From Ophioderma brevispina (taxonomy: Eukaryota > Echinodermata > Ophiuroidea > Amphilepidida > Ophiodermatidae), in assembly GCA_023653785.1 (NCBI GenBank), contig JAMKCH010051679.1, positions 1 through 64,000 of the forward strand: a DNA stretch of 64,000 nt. Reading direction: 5' to 3'. Positions 1 to 11,758 of this stretch are shown here, piece by piece. The notes under the pieces are model-generated. The model had not been told where the DNA came from, did not search any database, and saw only the letters and a program-made list of their open reading frames with translations. Position 1 is the stretch's first letter. Each line of letters starts with the position of its first letter. A program made the position numbers and the translations under genes.

Positions 1-198
1 TTCTCATCAAGACTGATAGCCTACATATTAAAATGTACATTCACTTCGAAAGGGAGACGTTTTCAAGGAATCGGCGATAGCGTTTGTGGGAATATTACCG
101 GCCCAAATTGATGTAAAATCAATCACTTTACATATAAATTTTGTATTTCATGTTTTTGAGTGTCTCTAAAGATTAACAATTTCACGTTATTTATAACC
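1..198 (+). repeat. Direct repeat, left copy (partial at window edge)
   Basis: This stretch reappears in the same orientation at 5741-5973. Shared landmarks in order are TCTCATCAAGACTGA, TACATATTAAAATGTAC, ACTTTCGAAAGG-like, GCGTTTGTGGGAAT, and GTGTCTCTAA followed by AACAAT.TCACG. The right copy has about 30 extra bases near 5775-5805. Homology stops just before the LINE fragment that begins near 240. It is either a dispersed repeat or the two sides of a segment interrupted by later insertions; no coding content is visible. Confidence 0.75.
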
Positions 199-239
199 AT
201 TAGCCATTTCCGCTTATCATAACCATTGACTTAGTGAGT

Positions 240-1065
240 AAGGTGGGCCCATGTGGAATATGTGGGAAGAGGGTGAGGGCAACTTCGTGTGATGTGAGGA
301 AATGGGGAAATGGTTTCATGGGAGATGCACAAGATGAAGAGAGTGGACCCAAGTTTGGCAAGGGACTTTGTGTGTGAAGAAGATGCAAGAAGGGAGGTTG
401 AGGGAGTGGGGACAAGGAGGGGAAAAGTTGTGTGATGAGGGGAAACAGTGACGGAGTTCACATACTAGGTTGACAGGGATAGTGCGGGTGGTGGATGGGA
501 GGCGGTCTGTGACAGCCAGAGTAAGGTATGGGGGGTTGAATGTTTAGAGAATGTGGAGAGTTGTAACTTGGGAGAAGAATGTACTTCGAAGATGAAAGGA
601 TGGTGTATAAGAGGTGGGTGTTGAGATCAGTGATGTGTATGGGAGTGAGACATGGTGCATGAGTGAAAATGAGATGGGGATTTTGAGAAGGGCAGAGGGG
701 AGCAATGGTGAGAGCATATGTGTGGTGTTGATGAAATTGATGGTAGGAAGAAGACAGAGGATTGATGGCAGATGTTGGGTTGGAAGAGGCGGGTTCTGAC
801 GACTGGCGAAGACCGAATGGTGGAAGATGGTATGGGCACAGTGCTGAGGAAGGATGAGGAGATGTTTAAAAAGGGCTTTTTGAGTCGAGTTGGTTGGTTT
901 GAGGAAGAGGGCGCCCAAAGAGGACATGGAGGAAGAAAGGGGAGGCGGAGGAGTAGGAGGCGGGGTGGTTGAGGATGGGGGACGCATGAATCGGGCGAGA
1001 CGAACGTGGAAGGAGGGAGAGTAAGGGCGATTGCTACGAAGTGAGGGAATCCGGCCACCCCCGGT
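240..1065 (+). pseudogene. Non-LTR retrotransposon polymerase, C-terminal part, degenerate
   Basis: Read in several frames, this gives the tail of a LINE ORF2. A Cys-rich stretch (PCGICGK) lies near 250. VYGSETWCMSENEMGILRRAE, the conserved L/VYGSETW block after the polymerase core, lies near 637-700. It is followed by a GxVLRKDEE block near 830-865, a basic RRxRRR linker and a terminal VRAIATK ending in a stop at 1042-1044. Families with this tail act in target-primed reverse transcription. At least four frame changes and internal stops show it is dead. The 3' flank (AATCCGGCC, then a GGTTTT hairpin and an A-rich run) is shared with the fragment at 3472-3780, so both belong to one family. 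The clade is not settled. Confidence 0.8.
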
Positions 1066-3471
1066 TTTGGCGGGGGGACAAAACCGGATTTTAAAAAAAT
1101 TTGGTTTTTTATCTCTACTACTACTAATTCAACTAAGCTACATGCAAGCCCAATGTACTATATGAATTTATATTATTTCATTTCTTCATGACCATATAAC
1201 TCTGAATAAAGTTAAACTCGCAGCAAATTAATCCTCAACACTTACTTTTATAAGTTAAAGTTGGTACTTTGGCCTATCTTTTCACTGAAGTTACAAACGA
1301 ATAGAAATTGTAATGACGTCATAGAGGTATCACATTGAACAAAAAGACACGGATGTGTACCGTAAAAACAAATGCTTGAACATTCCGGGGGCAAAGGCTT
1401 GCAAACCCTGCCAAGTTTCTTCTCATTTTACAACATATTTATGATTTAAATATATCAAATTTCCACCCATAATTGAAGAAGATTTTTGTAACACACTCAA
1501 ATTAAATATTACATAAGCACAAAGGAAGGGTGACATCGTGCGTCGGTCGTGCGTTCTTTGAAATTAGCAGCGATAAGACGCGAAAGGTTTTTTGACAACG
1601 GACTTCATGCATCTCTCTTTCCCAATCTCTTCGAGTTTTTGCCTAAAATCAACCTAATATATGTACAAATCTGACAGCAAAATGAATCGGGTACTAGTAC
1701 ATTTGGCAATTATTGGCTGATTTATAAATTCTGTGATCTCTTATAAAATCAGTTCTACAACACGATAATGGATCTTGGCTACCACTTTTATGACTACGTA
1801 TCACCCAGTGAAGTACAGGCGAAGCTTGAAAGCCTCTAAGCGGGTATACGGGGGATTGGGCGCTGTTCGATCGCTGGGCGGTGGTTTACATAATACAGGT
1901 GTGGCATCTATCCGCGTTGCTATAACAACTGTCTACACAACAGCGTTCGAAAGGACTGGGAGCTACCGAATACCGCACGCAAAGCCGGACGCCAAGTATA
2001 ACTTTACAATAATATTTTAAACTATGAAAACAAGTATACTCTAAAGCCGGTTTAAGCTCGAAATAACGGACGTGACATTATTATCCCGGGCCCCGCTCGG
2101 GCAGTCTCCCTTTTCGTAGCATCGCGATCGGGAAATAGAATTGGGTGACTGGGGCACGCACAAATATCGTCCAAAGTTCTGATACACAAAAATCCACCAT
2201 TTATCGCTCGATGATTTCCCCAGGCCAACCTGCTTAATTATGTACAACTTTCATTTTGTTTACTTTGTTTCTGAAGCTTATTGAAATGTAGTTTTAGTAC
2301 CAGTGCGGCGTCGGCGTTGTACATTCATGGGTTATTTGACATATCGATCCCTTCCAATCTCGGCCACAAGTCCCATCTCTCGCGGTCATATGGCCATCTA
2401 GAACCACACAATAGCGATGTTTTGGCATTTTATTCATATGGGTCCCCTTTAATATGCGAAGTATACAGGCTATATGAATTGTATCCTTCTTTTGCATTAA
2501 TAAATTAGAGTCTATGATGATATTAATAGCTCAACTTTTTACGGTACTTCAAAATGCTTAGTACCAGTTTCTGGACAGTGGTAGTCAGAAATTTAGCAAC
2601 ACCACGTTGTGTACATTTCCTTAAAACACAGTTTTATGCATGCAAATTATGCAATGTCAATGCCAAACCGGCCGGGGGGTCACGGGCTAGCGGGGACTAG
2701 CCGGGCAGGGATGTAATTTTGCTGTCGTGACGCCCCCGCCTTTGTCCCCGCTGAGTGAGCACGAAATCCCGGGTAGCAGGGCTTACATTTTTTGTTAACA
2801 TTAAAAGATAGGTAAAGGACCCCTAATAGAAGGGAGGCAGGTCTTGTGTTGTTGTTCGTGCTTGTGTGACAATCCCGTATATTTCGGCCATGGGGGGCGG
2901 GGATCTTGCCTTTAAAAAACTCTGTACAATCCCGGCTAGGTACCGGCTCTGCGACAAAAGGTCTAGCTATATAAAATCATACTACATTTTGGATCCCGGC
3001 CCAGTGTCAGAACGAGCGACAATTTCACCAATCGGAAGTTTATGGTTTGAGAACTAAACACTCGTTTAGTGAGTTGTTAAAAAAAATCACATTATCCACG
3101 GGCGATTATCCGACCACCCACTAGTAGCAGGTAATATTAAAAAACCCGGCATCAAATATCTGCCAACGGAAACTTAAGCCAAACAACAAGATCATATGGC
3201 GATTATCGTTTTGTCGGCCTACTCTGTGTTCGTGACTTGCGAAAATTAACTGACTATAAATGCCCATGCCGTACTCTGTCAGTGGGTATCAATATATTGC
3301 GACCACTCCTCGATGGGGCTGGCACTCAAGCATCTTTGTTGGAATGCATGATGGATTGCATATAATGCCGCAGATATTCACAAAGCGAAAAACGTGCATA
3401 CAATCACATGATATTTTTGTGTAGTCTGCAAATCACCATTTTTGGCTCCTTTGAAATCGTATTGATTACTT
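1066..3471. other. Intergenic, no gene recognised; GC-rich patch at 2662-2780
   Basis: No homologous domain, tRNA-like fold or splice-framed exon was seen. The start (1070-1130) is the LINE 3' end with an A-rich run and a CTACTACTACTA tail. A GC-rich patch at 2662-2780 (CCGGCCGGGG, ACGGGCTAGCGGGGACTAGCCGGG, then GCCCCCGCC) stands out from its AT-rich surroundings and has short inverted repeats; it may be an old element. The small ORFs here (for example 1775-2020 and 2281-2508) have no recognisable features. Confidence 0.6.
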
Positions 3472-3780
3472 TTGGACATCATGGACGGTTGGCGAAATGC
3501 GATAGTGTATGTTGGTATGGGCATTGTGTTGAGGAAGGATACGATCCAGGTGGGTTTTAGAAGGAAGCTTTGGAGTTTGAGGTGGATGGTTCAAGGAGGA
3601 GGAGGGGACGTTCCAAGAAGAACATGTAAGAAGCAAATGGAGGAGGAGATTGGAGGGTTGGTGAGGATGGAGGATGGCATTGAATCGGTGCAAAAATGGA
3701 AGGAAGGCGTAAGGAAAGCGGTTGCAGCGAATGTGAGGTGAATCCGGCCCACCCTGTTAGACGGGGAGGAGTAAAGAACA
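3472..3780 (+). pseudogene. LINE ORF2 C-terminal fragment, second copy
   Basis: One open frame (3472-3741) aligns with the tail of the fragment at 240-1065. It has GMGIVLRKD near 3518, then a shifted RRTCKKQMEEEIGG block, MEDGIESVQKWKEGV, and VRKAVAANVR before a stop at 3739-3741. The same AATCCGGCC 3' sequence follows the stop in both copies. This is a severely 5'-truncated insertion, as is typical of target-primed reverse transcription. A TAGTATTAGTAGTA run at about 3805-3820 may be the simple-repeat tail. Confidence 0.8.
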
Positions 3781-5740
3781 GAAATTCAACTTATGGTTTT
3801 AAGTAGTATTAGTAGTACTCTCGTTCCCCCCGTTTTTTGGGAAGATGTTTGCAATCTTTCTGACCAAAATTCTGAACTACAAAACAATCACTTCTAGGCA
3901 TCCCAACAAGTCTACATGCTTATTCCTAAATTTGATTTGAATTTCTTTCCATGTCAGTTTCGTGAGAAACTAAGTTTTTGTGCATTATACAACTTCCCTC
4001 ATTACTTTGGCACGCGGCTCGCCTTGTTTACCCTTTTGGCCGATATATGCTGGGCTGGATCTGTTCTTATTCTATATCTGTTCTGCCGATTTCTAGCACT
4101 CAAAGAATCCGATCTCACGTCAATAACTCAATATTTTTTACAGCCGAGTGGTTTATTGAATGATGAAAGAATAGATTAATGAGCAAAAAAGATGTCTTGA
4201 AAATTTTTACTTTTATTCTGAAAATGTTATTTCCCACCACGCTGGTGTCCTCAATGGGCGCTGCACTCAGTCACTGCACTCAGTCACTGTTCTAATATAT
4301 TAATCGGATTCGCCGGGACATTCGCTTTTAGTTGTGAAACTTATTACTGCCTTTTACCAATAAAAACTCAACATCAAAAATACGCACTTAAATTTGTAAC
4401 AAAATGCAATGATTTAGAAATACAATTTTAAAATGTGCCAGGACTTACACCCTTCAATTACGGCTGGCAACACTACAAAAATGGGTGGATACTCCACACG
4501 CGTAACGTCCGGAGTTGCAAACGTTTTGATTTTTCAATAACTTGTTTTTGGGTTGTTTTTGTTTGATGTGTTTTTCTCGCCAGAAACTTCTTACGAATAT
4601 GTGAAAAACTATAAACAAACTTGCATTATCGTCTCCTTTATTTTTTAGCTTGCAGTTAACATAAAACATGTGGGGGCTTTTCATGTGACAATTTAAACAT
4701 CCGATGTTTTTCATAATGCCAAAATTAAAAGTAAATTGTAATATTTAATTCCATGGTACAAACTATGAAATCTCCCGTAGAATTCAATGGCGATTTTCTC
4801 GAAACGGCAATTGGTCAGATAAGACAGTATGTGATGTGGGGCGGACGACATGGTTTTGACACATTATAGGGTACCAATTTTTACGCTTTGCGTCAGTAGT
4901 GCCCTTATCGCCACATTTGTTTCAACATTTATTTTACCGGTTCGTTAGGTTAACATGTTTCATTATTAATTCAAGTAAGGAGGCAACTTCTCCAGCTTTG
5001 CGTTAATCGTATCCTCATGCAGTTTATATTTCAGTATTCTTAATGTTAAAGTTAAAGTAAATATAGTGCTACCTTAACGTCGGTACTGTATGTAAATCAT
5101 ATTTTGCAGTTTGTGAGTTTTCTCTGTTAACTGTCTATAGATTAGAAATGAAATGAATTCGGTAATGGTACCCCCAATATTCCAATATTCCTCGTATACC
5201 CGTTCCAATCCATGGTTGTTTTTTTAAAGTACCTATTGACTTAAAAAACGTTGTAACTCTTTAATTAGAAAGTTTTCCAAAATCACTTTACATATGTTTT
5301 CAAGACTGATAGAATAATACAGAGTATTTAAAAGAAAATCGTTGGAAAAAAAAATAAAAAAACCACCAGGGTGCAAGATAAAATTTTGGAAGTTTAATAC
5401 ATGTTCAAACAGTCTAGGCCGAATATGTTGCCATATTTGTTCATAATATGGGTATGATAGTGTGAGAACAATTCCCAACGTCTTGCCATTCGGGAAAATT
5501 ACACATTGTCCTAAATATAATCCGATAAACATGCTTTTTCTCGCCACTTTACCAGCCCCAAATGATGGCACTATCAAAACATAGATACCAATGGTCTGCT
5601 AGCTGGCTTTTTTTTTTGACTTTAAACGTGTCTCCAATCACCTCTTTTTTCTTAGCTCTTAGTCGTTTATTGGTTATTTTTGATGTATTATTTATTTATT
5701 TTTTGCCTATTCCCTTTTCTGTCAAAAACGTACTATAAAC
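3781..5740. other. Intergenic, nothing recognised
   Basis: AT-rich DNA. A duplicated CACTGCACTCAGT occurs at about 4262-4288. Homopolymer A/T runs near 5340-5360 and 5608-5617 break any reading frame. The ORFs at 3916-4179, 4454-4714 and 5233-5577 lack recognisable motifs and have AT-driven composition. Confidence 0.55.
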
Positions 5741-5973
5741 TCTCATCAAGACTGAGCTTTACATATTAAAATGTACTATTCCATTTTTACTTGAATCAAA
5801 TCGCCAGTACATACACTTTCGAAAGGAGCCCGTTGTCAAGGACTCGTGATGGCGTTTGTGGGAATTATTTACGGCCAAATTTATGTAAATTCATCAATTT
5901 TCAAGATAGATAATTTGAAGTTAATGTTTTTTGTGTCTCTAATAAAGTAACAATGTCACGCTTAAATTTATAA
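5741..5973 (+). repeat. Direct repeat, right copy
   Basis: Second copy of the repeat at 1-198, with the same landmark order and orientation. It carries about 30 bases absent from the left copy and several single-base indels. The sequence after about 5973 is unrelated to that after 198. Confidence 0.75.
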
Positions 5974-8239
5974 CATTTTAATTCATTGAATTGATTAATT
6001 TATGAGTGTAAATATGATAAAGGTTCCTTTATAGGTGCTGGCCGTCTAGTTTGTTTTTTAAAGCCCAACGTATCCTGAAGTTACAGTCATTCTAATAGAC
6101 TTCCTATTGGAAGTTTAAATAGATGACTTAAGGATACTGGGAAACTATTGACTTGATTAAGCATATATTTATTTAAGAAATACTACAAATTGCCAAGACT
6201 AAAAAAATGGGAAGGGCCGCGTAACAAAAATAGTTTCGTCATGCTAATTATGTGTGATATTTTGGTCATATTGGTCTCCAAATAACCACAAGGATACCGT
6301 AGAGCTGAAAGGCTCCACACGCATAATCAGTTCTTATGCCTCATGGATACCGTAATTCATCCAAAAAAAAAAAAACTGAACTGCTTATTCCCGTGTCAAT
6401 CGTCTTTAAACCAACGAAGAGAGATTGTCCTAAATACCTTTGCTGTCCGATGATTATACTTTTGGTATCGTTCATACCCAGATCTGTCTTTCCTTTTGAC
6501 ACCCAAAAGAGTCCATACTCCTCCATGTGATTTGTCGCAAAACGATATGGAGCAAAAACGTCAATTTTCATTCCGTTGAGCAAAAAACATCGGTAAAATC
6601 GTGGATTTTTGTCCGATCATTTGCAGGGTTGGGTCAGAGGTCACATTTGTACAATGTTCCATCGCGCCATGGTTTTGCTTTACCAGAGGTTATTACCAAT
6701 GTCTCGATCTAATTCGTAGTTTATATGGTCCGAGGGATTGACTTTTGCGGAGTTTATTGGTCTTTTAGGGGGTTGGACAGGTGGCGTTTAATAGTTTTTG
6801 GGGGGTGTGGCATGTCCAACCTCCATTCAGTGGCGGCACCTTACATTCTTTTTATGTCGAAAAACGTGTTTTTTTTTTGGGGGGGGTGGCAAAAGTCAAA
6901 TTTGGGAACCAACACAGTTTGATATTTTAACCAATTTTGACCCCAAAATCGTATTTTGCCAAAAATATGGTTTAAACGTTGGTACGGGGGCAGACGGGGG
7001 AAATTTCCCCATGCCCTACCCCACCCCCAGCGATCGCCAATGTAAGCATACTTCACTGTGGTAAATATCAGTTCTTAGGGATACAAGTATTTGATGGTTT
7101 ACAGGCGCAAGTCAAAGGCTTACTGACCAAAAGCTAGAATGCAATTCATACGCACACATTATCTGGATACCATGTGCGTATCTGGATGCAGCTACTTTGA
7201 ATTACACTCTGTGCACCTGATGACCGATAGACCATAGTCTCCCGGTAACCTAAGCTAACGCAATTAATGCCAGTTTGTTTTGTGCATCAAGAAGTACATG
7301 CTTGTTATGGTTATTGGCCTCAAAGGAATAATTCTTTGCCTTAAGACACTTAAACATGGTGTACAGAACGTGACCAAGCAAAGTTCCCTTAATTAAAAGT
7401 GGCATTTTTAAAGTTGTGTTGTTGTCCACTCACTCTTCTGAGATTTAAGACGATGGGTATTCTTGAAGTAAAGCTCATATTATTGTGTGCAAACTGGTCA
7501 TGACATTTTATCTATTTGAATTAAAAGTTCGATAAACTCTACAGCATCAAATGAAGTTTTTTCAATAACCTTATCAGCTTTAGATCATCTAGTTGTTCTG
7601 GGGGCAACATTCTCGAGTATATCAAAGTTACAATGCTGCAATCCCCTAATACCTGCGTTGATATATCTAAGCTGTTTTTGTTTCAAAATGTTTGTGTACA
7701 TGTTTATGTGTTTGGCTAGTAGAATTATTTCTTCCAGTTTATTTTCTGTCACCTGTTATCACATTCTTGTACTACTTACGTGGTAAAGATATTTTTCACA
7801 ACATACTACAGAGTAGTTTTTGGGCTTTTTCGAACACAGTGTAAAACCTCCTTATTTAAACTGACTAGATATCTACAATCATGGAAATAATAGTTGCCAC
7901 ACTTGATAAAATATATGGCGACAGCCGTGCTCACAGCTGAAATCGGGGTTGGGCAAGTCATTGTTCAATAGCGAGCAGGGGTCTTCCTCTTTACCATATT
8001 CTTCCCCATTCCCCATTAATTAATGTTGGGGGGACCTGGAGAGGCTGCTGACAACATGACTCGAATCAACATTGCCTATAGGGAGAGGGGATCACTTCCC
8101 CCAGAAATCGGACAATGTGTTTTCAATGATTGCAGCTTGAGAGATACTTAATAGAAATTTAGGCAAAACTGTCAAGGTCAAAGGTAAATTTCCATGTCCT
8201 ATATCATCTCTATCATAATGATCTTATACCATGAACATC
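5974..8239. other. Intergenic, nothing recognised
   Basis: No coding or structural element is supported. Notable are an A-run at 6361-6374 and a T-run followed by a G-run at 6870-6887. A G/C-rich stretch at 6985-7030 resembles degraded MITE material, but no terminal repeat pair could be fixed. Confidence 0.5.
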
Positions 8240-8355
8240 TTGGCATCATTACATTATACCCTTCGCACCTATTTTGTATTATGTGCTTCATTCCTTTAAC
8301 GGAATAAGGAATATGATACAAAGTAGGTGCAAAGGTTGTAATGCTATTATGCCAA
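8240..8355. repeat. Imperfect hairpin upstream of the recombinase element
   Basis: The left arm (TTGGCAT.ATTACATTATACC, then CTTCGCACCTA and TTTTGTAT) is answered by the right arm (ATACAAAGTAGGTGCAAAGG, then TGTAATGC and ATTATGCCAA). The loop is short. It lies about 100 bases from the larger hairpin at 8457-8622, and both may belong to the same mobile unit. Confidence 0.7.
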
Positions 8356-8456
8356 ATTTTTATATCTGTTGCCCACCTACAAATAATGTCAACATATTTT
8401 GTCATAGGGGACCTTTGAATTTGCATTTCACTTTTGATAAGTTTGACTATTATTAT

Positions 8457-8622
8457 ACAAATATTGACTGCTATAAGGGGCATGGTTGAAACTATAGGCC
8501 CAAGGTGATCTCGAAACCATACTATGCCCCGAGGCGTAGGCCGAGGGGCATAGTATGGTTTCGAGATCACCGAAGGCCTATAGTTTCAACCGTGCCCCGA
8601 ATAAAAAGCAGTCAATATTTGT
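8457..8622. repeat. Near-perfect palindrome, about 75-bp arms
   Basis: The left arm starts with ACAAATATTGACTGCT and runs through GGGGCATGGTTGAAACTATA and GGTGATCTCGAAACCATA; the right arm is its reverse complement, ending AGCAGTCAATATTTGT. The centre (8528-8547) reads CCCCGAGGCGTAGGCCGAGG. A palindrome with this same central theme lies at 49167-49322. It is strong enough to form a hairpin or cruciform and is probably a non-coding mobile or terminal unit, since it lies directly 3' of the recombinase gene. Confidence 0.85.
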
Positions 8623-8632
8623 TTTATATACC

Positions 8633-8672
8633 GAATATATAGATTCTTATCATCTGATTGGTTAAAAGAACA
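8633..8672 (-). repeat. Inverted partner (left) of 10551-10590
   Basis: The reverse complement, TTTTAACCAATCAGATGA followed by AGAATCTATATAT and GGTATATA, matches 10551-10590 on the plus strand with a few changes. The pair brackets the tyrosine recombinase gene, and both members lie just inside or beside a hairpin. The arrangement resembles inverted ends around one transposon, although classic Cryptons have none. Confidence 0.65.
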
Positions 8673-9062
8673 TTTTAAGCGAGGATTCTTTAACATAGGC
8701 CTAATATGTGTAGGCCATGGTTTAAGTAACCACATTTTTGTGTAAGTTACCGATAGTTCTCCAGGATCCAACTTCCAAGTGTTCCAATTAAACAATCCAA
8801 AATTAAACAGCAAAACGCGAACAGTAAAATTTAACGCGAAGTTAAATTCCAATAGTTCCACTTCTTCAATTCCATGGCAACATTTTTAAAAGGTCCGACG
8901 TAAATAGCATCTTCTTCAAATTTTCTTTGTTAATTCAAGACTTTTTTGATGCAGACACAGTCCGCAAGACACATAACATATTTACAAAGGTTTTTGGCTG
9001 TTTCTCTACTTGTTTTAGATTTTACCACACAGTGCTGGAATTTGAATGTGGTTGGTTTGTTT

Positions 9063-10251
9063 TCACCCTGTGGCTGCTTGTTGTGTTGATGTTAACAGGC
9101 ATACCGTCCACTCTCCAGGAGCATTTGTTATGTCTTGCAGTATCAGCTCAAGGTCAGACATTCCTATCGTACTCACTATTGTTTGCAGCAAGTAGAAGGA
9201 ATTTCTGCAGGAGGGCTTCTGATTTTGGATTAATGGTTGAATGCTATTGCTGACCATTTCTTCCTTATTTGCCTCACTGGTCCGATCATAGTATTTTATG
9301 CTTGCTTCTGAGTGGTGCCCATATACCGCCATGATGTCGCGGATCGTTTAATCAGCTTGAGTTCAAGGTAGTGGGGCGCTTGTCGCACGTATGGGCAATG
9401 ATTTGTGTACCACCGTGTACCAGCTCTTAATGATATATGGATTTCATCTTGTCTCCAAGTGTATTCTTCCCAGAGAACTGACAATACCACGGGCCTGACT
9501 CGGCTGTACTTCCTAGGCCGACGCCTCGGTTTTTGTCCAAACCACTGGCATTCTGATGAAGCTTCTTTTCCCCATAGAAGGCATGGAATACGAAACAGGG
9601 CAACGTGACCTCCGGTTTGCATCATGATACCTCCTTTGGCTTTTCTAGGTGTCTTCCCCACGATTATTCTTTGTGAGGGTATCTCTGAGAGTGATGTAGC
9701 ATTTCTCCCCTTGCTCATCATGAATTTCAAAGCTTTCACGCGTCATGTCTCGTAAGTTCTCCCTGCCACGATTGCAAAAGTACAGCATTATATCCAGGAA
9801 CACCTTGTCCTGTAGACCCTGTGGATCATTCAAATCCAGTGACTCTTGAATTAAGGCCATGTCTTCTGGCGATATGGGATTCTTGTGCTTTACCACACCT
9901 TGCTGTTTCAGGGTTGCTGAGAAACATTTGAAAACTCGTGAAGAATGAGCACAATCTTCATGACCTATGACGTTGGAGTCCAAAACGAATCGCCATCATC
10001 GACTTTTTGCTATACAAAGTGCCATTTTTCTGTTGGCAAGATGCGTAGAATTTCCCTAGTACATCATCGAACTCCGAATTCGGCAACCTTTCCACGGCCT
10101 GCAGATTGGTCGTCACCGCTGTCAAATAATCCTCGAATATCTTCACGGCGTATTTTACCTGCCGTTTGGTATTAGCACTATCAGCTGCATCTATGATTCT
10201 TTTAAGACCTTCGTCATCTACAAGCTCAAAGCGTGTCTGCGATTCAGCCAT
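9063..10251 (-). pseudogene. Crypton-type (DUF3504/KIAA1958-like) tyrosine recombinase, frameshifted
   Basis: The likely start is the ATG at 10251, reading MAESQTRFELVDDEGLKR. An N-terminal helical DNA-binding region follows to about 9960. In the next frame come SRVFKCFSATLKQQG, DPQGLQDKVFLDIMLYF and the first catalytic block CNRGRENLR (Arg near 9764). TLTKNNRGED and GGIMMQTGG follow, then the second catalytic block TNHC-[frameshift]-IRATS near 9400-9370. Last is MAVYGHHSEASIKYYDR (His near 9317, nucleophile Tyr near 9293), with a stop at 9063. This order of Arg, His-x-x-Arg, His and Tyr is that of tyrosine recombinases used by Crypton transposons and host genes derived from them. About five frame changes (near 9985, 9640, 9510, 9385 and 9360) and in-frame stops break it. 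It may be dead, or intact but misread by indel errors. Hairpins and an inverted repeat flank it. Confidence 0.85.
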
Positions 10252-10448
10252 TTCGTTGCCCTTGTTCGGTGTTGTTTGTACCGGCTTCCAGCACTGTGTC
10301 GTAAATATGAAACAAAATGCTATCGTCTGCTTCACACAGCACAGAAATAATGTGAACCCGGCGAGTTCGCGCTGTATTCATCTCTTACACCAGCTTCAAT
10401 ATGTACACTCATAATATGGATGAATAGTTCGTACGACAGTCTTTTACG

Positions 10449-10500
10449 CTGGGAAGAGGTGTCCCTGGCATAGTTTATGAACTATGCCCGCTCTTCCCAG
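10449..10500. repeat. Palindrome 5' of the recombinase
   Basis: CTGGGAAGAG, a short spacer, CATAGTTTATGAACTATG, then CTCTTCCCAG form a hairpin. It is followed by GGGCATAGTTCA, echoing the GGGGCATAGT arm motif of the palindrome at 8457-8622. It lies about 200 bases upstream of the recombinase start codon, so it could be a transposon end, a recombination target or a transcript hairpin. Confidence 0.75.
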
Positions 10501-10550
10501 GGCATAGTTCATTTTTGTTTCAATTCTTGAAGCTAGTTGAATTTATGCCT

Positions 10551-10590
10551 CCACTTTTAACCAATCAGATGACAGGAATCTATATATGAG
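10551..10590 (+). repeat. Inverted partner (right) of 8633-8672
   Basis: TTTTAACCAATCAGATGACA followed by GGAATCTATATAT and GGTATATA. It is the reverse complement of the block 3' of the recombinase gene. Together the two blocks delimit a unit of about 1.96 kb. Confidence 0.65.
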
Positions 10591-11166
10591 GTATATAATT
10601 CTAGATATCCTGTAATTTTGAATCGATAGTTCTTAGAGTGTCGAACGAATCGTTGAAGCAGTATGATAGCCTGGGTGTTTCCGTTTGAATTCCAACCGAT
10701 TATGCTACGAAACTGGTATGTGACCTTCGAAAATGCCACTCGAGCTCTTATTCAGCGATACTCCTCAGAGTGAAGTTTAAAATTGACTTTTTAAGGATTC
10801 ACCACAATGCATTGCTTATCTTCTTTCTACAAGGTCGTAGTACGCATGCGTAAACTCCATTTACTCACTCTTGCAAGGCATAGTGGTAGATTAAGAGTAA
10901 TAAATTAATAGAAGACCAAGTTGCAGTCATTTAGACATCGTTACTTGTTTTATGATACAGTCAGGGCTGCTTTGTTGACGAAATTTTTAAAGGCCCAATG
11001 CGAGCTATTGGTATGTCATTTTATTGGTTTTTGATTTTCAATTCCATGCAGAGTCTTGAATTGGATATATCGTTTTGATACAGTAAGCTTTACGTGTTGT
11101 GCACAATCCCATATGATTCTGTGTGAAAGCTAGTGATTTGGATAACTACATAAAAATTTTTTTTTG

Positions 11167-11187
11167 TGTGTGTGTGTGTGTGTGTGT
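11167..11187 (+). repeat. (GT)n microsatellite
   Basis: About ten uninterrupted TG/GT dinucleotides directly after a T-run. Confidence 0.95.
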
Positions 11188-11689
11188 GGAATTCATTGAA
11201 AAGAACAAGAATTCAGGCAAACCATATACCCGGATGTACGTTACTCTATGAAAGCTTTGTTACCGATAGCAAAATCCTATATTCGGTGTGGCAAGTCATG
11301 GGGACGAGCCTGAAGCTATCACAATGTCCTTTAAACCACATATCGTATTAGCTCGAATACGTTAGCGGTTTTACTCCTTATAGACTGACAAGTGACGTTC
11401 TGATTTACATCAACATTGAATATGAAACATAGTCACTGTAATGATGAGAGAAACTGTGCTTTCCGGGTGAATGCCTTTCGTCAATAGGTCTACGCATCCT
11501 TAATGACGCCATAACGACGTCATACTTTCTTGATACAATCCTAATTCTTTATATCATGCAGGCGACCATAGCTATTCAGTGTTAAAATATTTTTTTTCAA
11601 AAAAATTGAATTTAGGCAATTCTATGAGTTCCATTCCATTTCAGAATCAGCATGAAAAATGCTTTCAAATGAGTCCAAACAAGCTTAGT

Positions 11690-11758
11690 CTTAGGTCAGT
11701 CGTTTTTGAGATGGCCTCCCAACATTATGGAAGCCATCTCAAAAACCACTGAGTTAAG
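11690..11758. repeat. Small hairpin, 26-bp arms
   Basis: CTTAG-G-TCAGT-C-G, then TTTTTGAGATGGC, a 17-base loop, GCCATCTCAAAAA and CCACTGAGTTAAG. The arms match except at about three positions. It is probably a minimal MITE remnant. Confidence 0.8.

Noticed and set aside
1..5973. Direct repeats as LTRs of a retrotransposon
   Set aside because: No TG..CA ends, primer-binding site, polypurine tract or gag/pol/integrase between them; the coding remnants are LINE-type.
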